From contig JADGRC010000481.1 in assembly GCA_017881245.1 (NCBI GenBank), positions 1-34,306 of the forward strand: a stretch of 34,306 bases of DNA. Direction: 5' to 3'. A program made the position numbers and the translations under genes. The notes under the pieces were generated by a model. That model had not been told where the DNA came from, searched no databases, and was given only the letters and a program-made list of their open reading frames with translations. The stretch comes from Pseudomonadota bacterium. GTDB taxonomy: Bacteria > Myxococcota_A > Polyangia > Fen-1088. Below, one piece after another: positions 32,802-34,306 of this stretch (its first letter is position 1; each line of letters opens with the position of its first letter).

Positions 32802-34289
32802 TTACGGATAATGTCCAGTATTGCCTCGGATGATCGGTCGGTCAACCAAAGCATCATGATCCGCATTTCGGGCGACCGCCAGGCCAATCCATCTGATCGT
32901 CGATACCGACGGGGCGGCAGTCCGCGACGGGCGTAGCCCGGGAACAAAGAGCAGCTCGCCTTTGGCCGTGGTCACGACGGGAAGCAGGTTTCTTGCTTGG
33001 CGCGGGATCTTCGCATCAATGAGCAAATCGGACAGTTTTCGACTACCCGTCCCGCCCCGGGGATGCATGCGATCGCCAGGCCGGCGCGGGCGAGCGAGGA
33101 GCGGAAACGACAACTCGGCGCCGTCGAACCAGCACCATCCGTCCCTGCCCCGACCGTCGCCGCCCTCGCCGGCGTCGCTGCCGCCGCTGCCGCGGTCGTC
33201 CGCCCGGCGTCGCCGAGGCGGGAGGCGAGGCGCGTCCTCCTCGCGGACCAAGACCTCAACGCCCGATGCGAGTTGGTAGGTGCCAGGCCCACAAATGGTG
33301 TCAATCGGATGAGCCTCTGAATCATTCGTTTTCGGAGGAGACTCCGGCACCGTCCAGGCCCGGCGCGGTTCCGCGTCCGACGTCTTCAGGCTTACCTGTC
33401 CATATGAGACCGTGACCTGTCGCCTGCCGTTGACGTCAAAGGAATGTGTCCCGTGCCCTTCGCGCGCGGCGCTACGGATCTCGGCCAGGACGCGGATCGG
33501 AATGTGCACGCCTGCGCCAACGATGTCCGCCAAGCCCGGGGGCTCGGCAAAACGCGCGGCGGCGGCCGTCGCCAGTGACCGAAGCGCCTGATCGACGCGC
33601 GGATTTTCCTTTCGCAGGAAGGGCAACACCTGATGGCGCAGGCGGGCCCGCGTGTAACGAAGGTCGGCGTTCGACGGATCCGTCGCGAAACGCAAGCTTC
33701 GCCGGGTCAAATAGGTAAGGATCTGGGCGCGCGTCACGTCCAGCAGAGGACGAATGAAGGCGCCGCGTCGGTACGGAATCCCCGTGAGGCCATTCAATCC
33801 GGTCCCGCGCAGAATCCGAAACAGGACCGTTTCGGTCTGATCGTCGGCGTGATGCCCGAGCGCAATCCGATCGAGACCGCGGGTCGCCGCCAGTTCAGCC
33901 AGGGTTGACAGCCGCAACCGACGCGCGACTTCCTGAACGCCGCCGCCGCCCCGCCCCGCGCTGTGCCCCGGGACCGCACCGTCCGCTTGCGGTCGCGGCA
34001 CCGGTCGCTCTCGTGCCGCCGCTACATCGACACGAATCGGATGGAACGGTAGTCCCAGATCCGCGGCCCGCTCGGCGACCAGTGAGATCTCGGCGGCGGC
34101 ACCAAGCCGCAGACCGTGATCAACCGTCGCGACCTCCAGTTCCAGCCCCAGACGGGGACCGAGCTCCCAGAGGCACGCCAGAAGCGCCATCGAGTCCGGT
34201 CCCCCCGAGACAGCGCAAAGGACGCGGCTTGGCCGAGGCCCGGCGAGCAATCCGTGGCTCGTGATGGTACGAAGAACCTGCGAGAGCAT
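32802..34289 (-). CDS. tilS: tRNA(Ile)-lysidine synthase
   Basis: 495 aa; ATG 34289 lies 17 bases from the window edge, so an earlier start cannot be excluded. Uses ATP to attach lysine to C34 of the tRNA-Ile(CAU) anticodon, changing its reading from AUG to AUA. The PP-loop CAVSGGPDSMALL (25-37), ATVDHGLR, LGHHADDQTETVLFRILRGT (144-163) and GIPYRRGAFIRPLLD are present. The C-terminal domain has GTGSRKLSDLLIDAKIPRQA and LLFVPGLRPS. Two low-complexity Gly/Arg-rich insertions (about 93-117 and 353-384) and a 30-residue tail make it longer than the common 430-450 aa. First gene of the cluster seen here. Confidence 0.93.
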   Translation of the reverse strand: MLSQVLRTITSHGLLAGPRPSRVLCAVSGGPDSMALLACLWELGPRLGLELEVATVDHGLRLGAAAEISLVAERAADLGLPFHPIRVDVAAARERPVPRPQADGAVPGHSAGRGGGGVQEVARRLRLSTLAELAATRGLDRIALGHHADDQTETVLFRILRGTGLNGLTGIPYRRGAFIRPLLDVTRAQILTYLTRRSLRFATDPSNADLRYTRARLRHQVLPFLRKENPRVDQALRSLATAAAARFAEPPGLADIVGAGVHIPIRVLAEIRSAAREGHGTHSFDVNGRRQVTVSYGQVSLKTSDAEPRRAWTVPESPPKTNDSEAHPIDTICGPGTYQLASGVEVLVREEDAPRLPPRRRRADDRGSGGSDAGEGGDGRGRDGWCWFDGAELSFPLLARPRRPGDRMHPRGGTGSRKLSDLLIDAKIPRQARNLLPVVTTAKGELLFVPGLRPSRTAAPSVSTIRWIGLAVARNADHDALVDRPIIRGNTGHYP

Positions 34290-34306
34290 GGAAATTCCGT
34301 CGGCGA

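Overview
The window is high-GC bacterial chromosome, most likely from a myxobacterium or close relative (Myxococcota, formerly Deltaproteobacteria). This rests on gene content: Ser/Thr kinases and a PP2C phosphatase, a pseudokinase joined to a GYF-like and an AgmX-like C-terminal domain, TPR proteins with a paired C-terminal membrane hairpin, cysteine-rich and VWA lipoproteins, an ECF sigma module, a PilZ protein, and the order tilS-ftsH-folP-glmM-pdxJ-acpS-nnrD. Taxonomy is an inference; there is no rRNA here. No tRNA, rRNA, CRISPR array, insertion sequence or integrase was recognised.

Layout. (1) 1-3408: cell-envelope genes. A cysteine-rich lipoprotein cut by the window edge and a TPR protein lie on the minus strand; a divergent lipoprotein and a small two-helix membrane protein lie on the plus strand. 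(2) 3410-9149, minus strand: an amino-acid permease, a PP2C phosphatase, a Ser/Thr kinase, an Amt ammonium channel and a four-helix DMT-like protein, apparently one transcription unit; kinase and amt overlap by ATGA. (3) 9150-9666: a 517-bp regulatory region with several perfect palindromes. (4) 9667-11927, plus strand: two regulators overlapping by ATGA, an alpha-CTD-like/HTH protein and a sigma54-type AAA+ activator whose GAFTGA loop is not conserved. (5) 12075-15301, minus strand: type III glutamine synthetase and a kinase-fold phosphotransferase. (6) 15388-19622, plus strand: a putative outer-membrane protein, an ECF sigma factor, a membrane TPR protein (probable anti-sigma, GTGA overlap) and a VWA lipoprotein. 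(7) 19626-20742, minus strand: a small membrane protein and a class IV aminotransferase. (8) 20809-23935, plus strand: PilZ protein, secreted DUF4332 helix-hairpin-helix protein, pseudokinase-GYF-TM-AgmX-like protein. (9) 24088-25394: a small conserved-looking protein and a divergent DUF1684 protein. (10) 25429-34289, minus strand: the housekeeping cluster, with three stop/start overlaps and a tandem repeat between ftsH and folP.

How the parts may work together. Regions 2-5 read as a nitrogen-acquisition neighbourhood: amino-acid and ammonium uptake genes are co-directional with a kinase/phosphatase pair, face a two-regulator operon across a palindrome-rich intergenic region, and lie close to a nitrogen-assimilating glutamine synthetase. 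The link is an inference from gene order, but it is the most system-like feature of the window. Region 6 is a sigma/anti-sigma module with envelope proteins. Region 8 looks like a surface-signalling or motility module.
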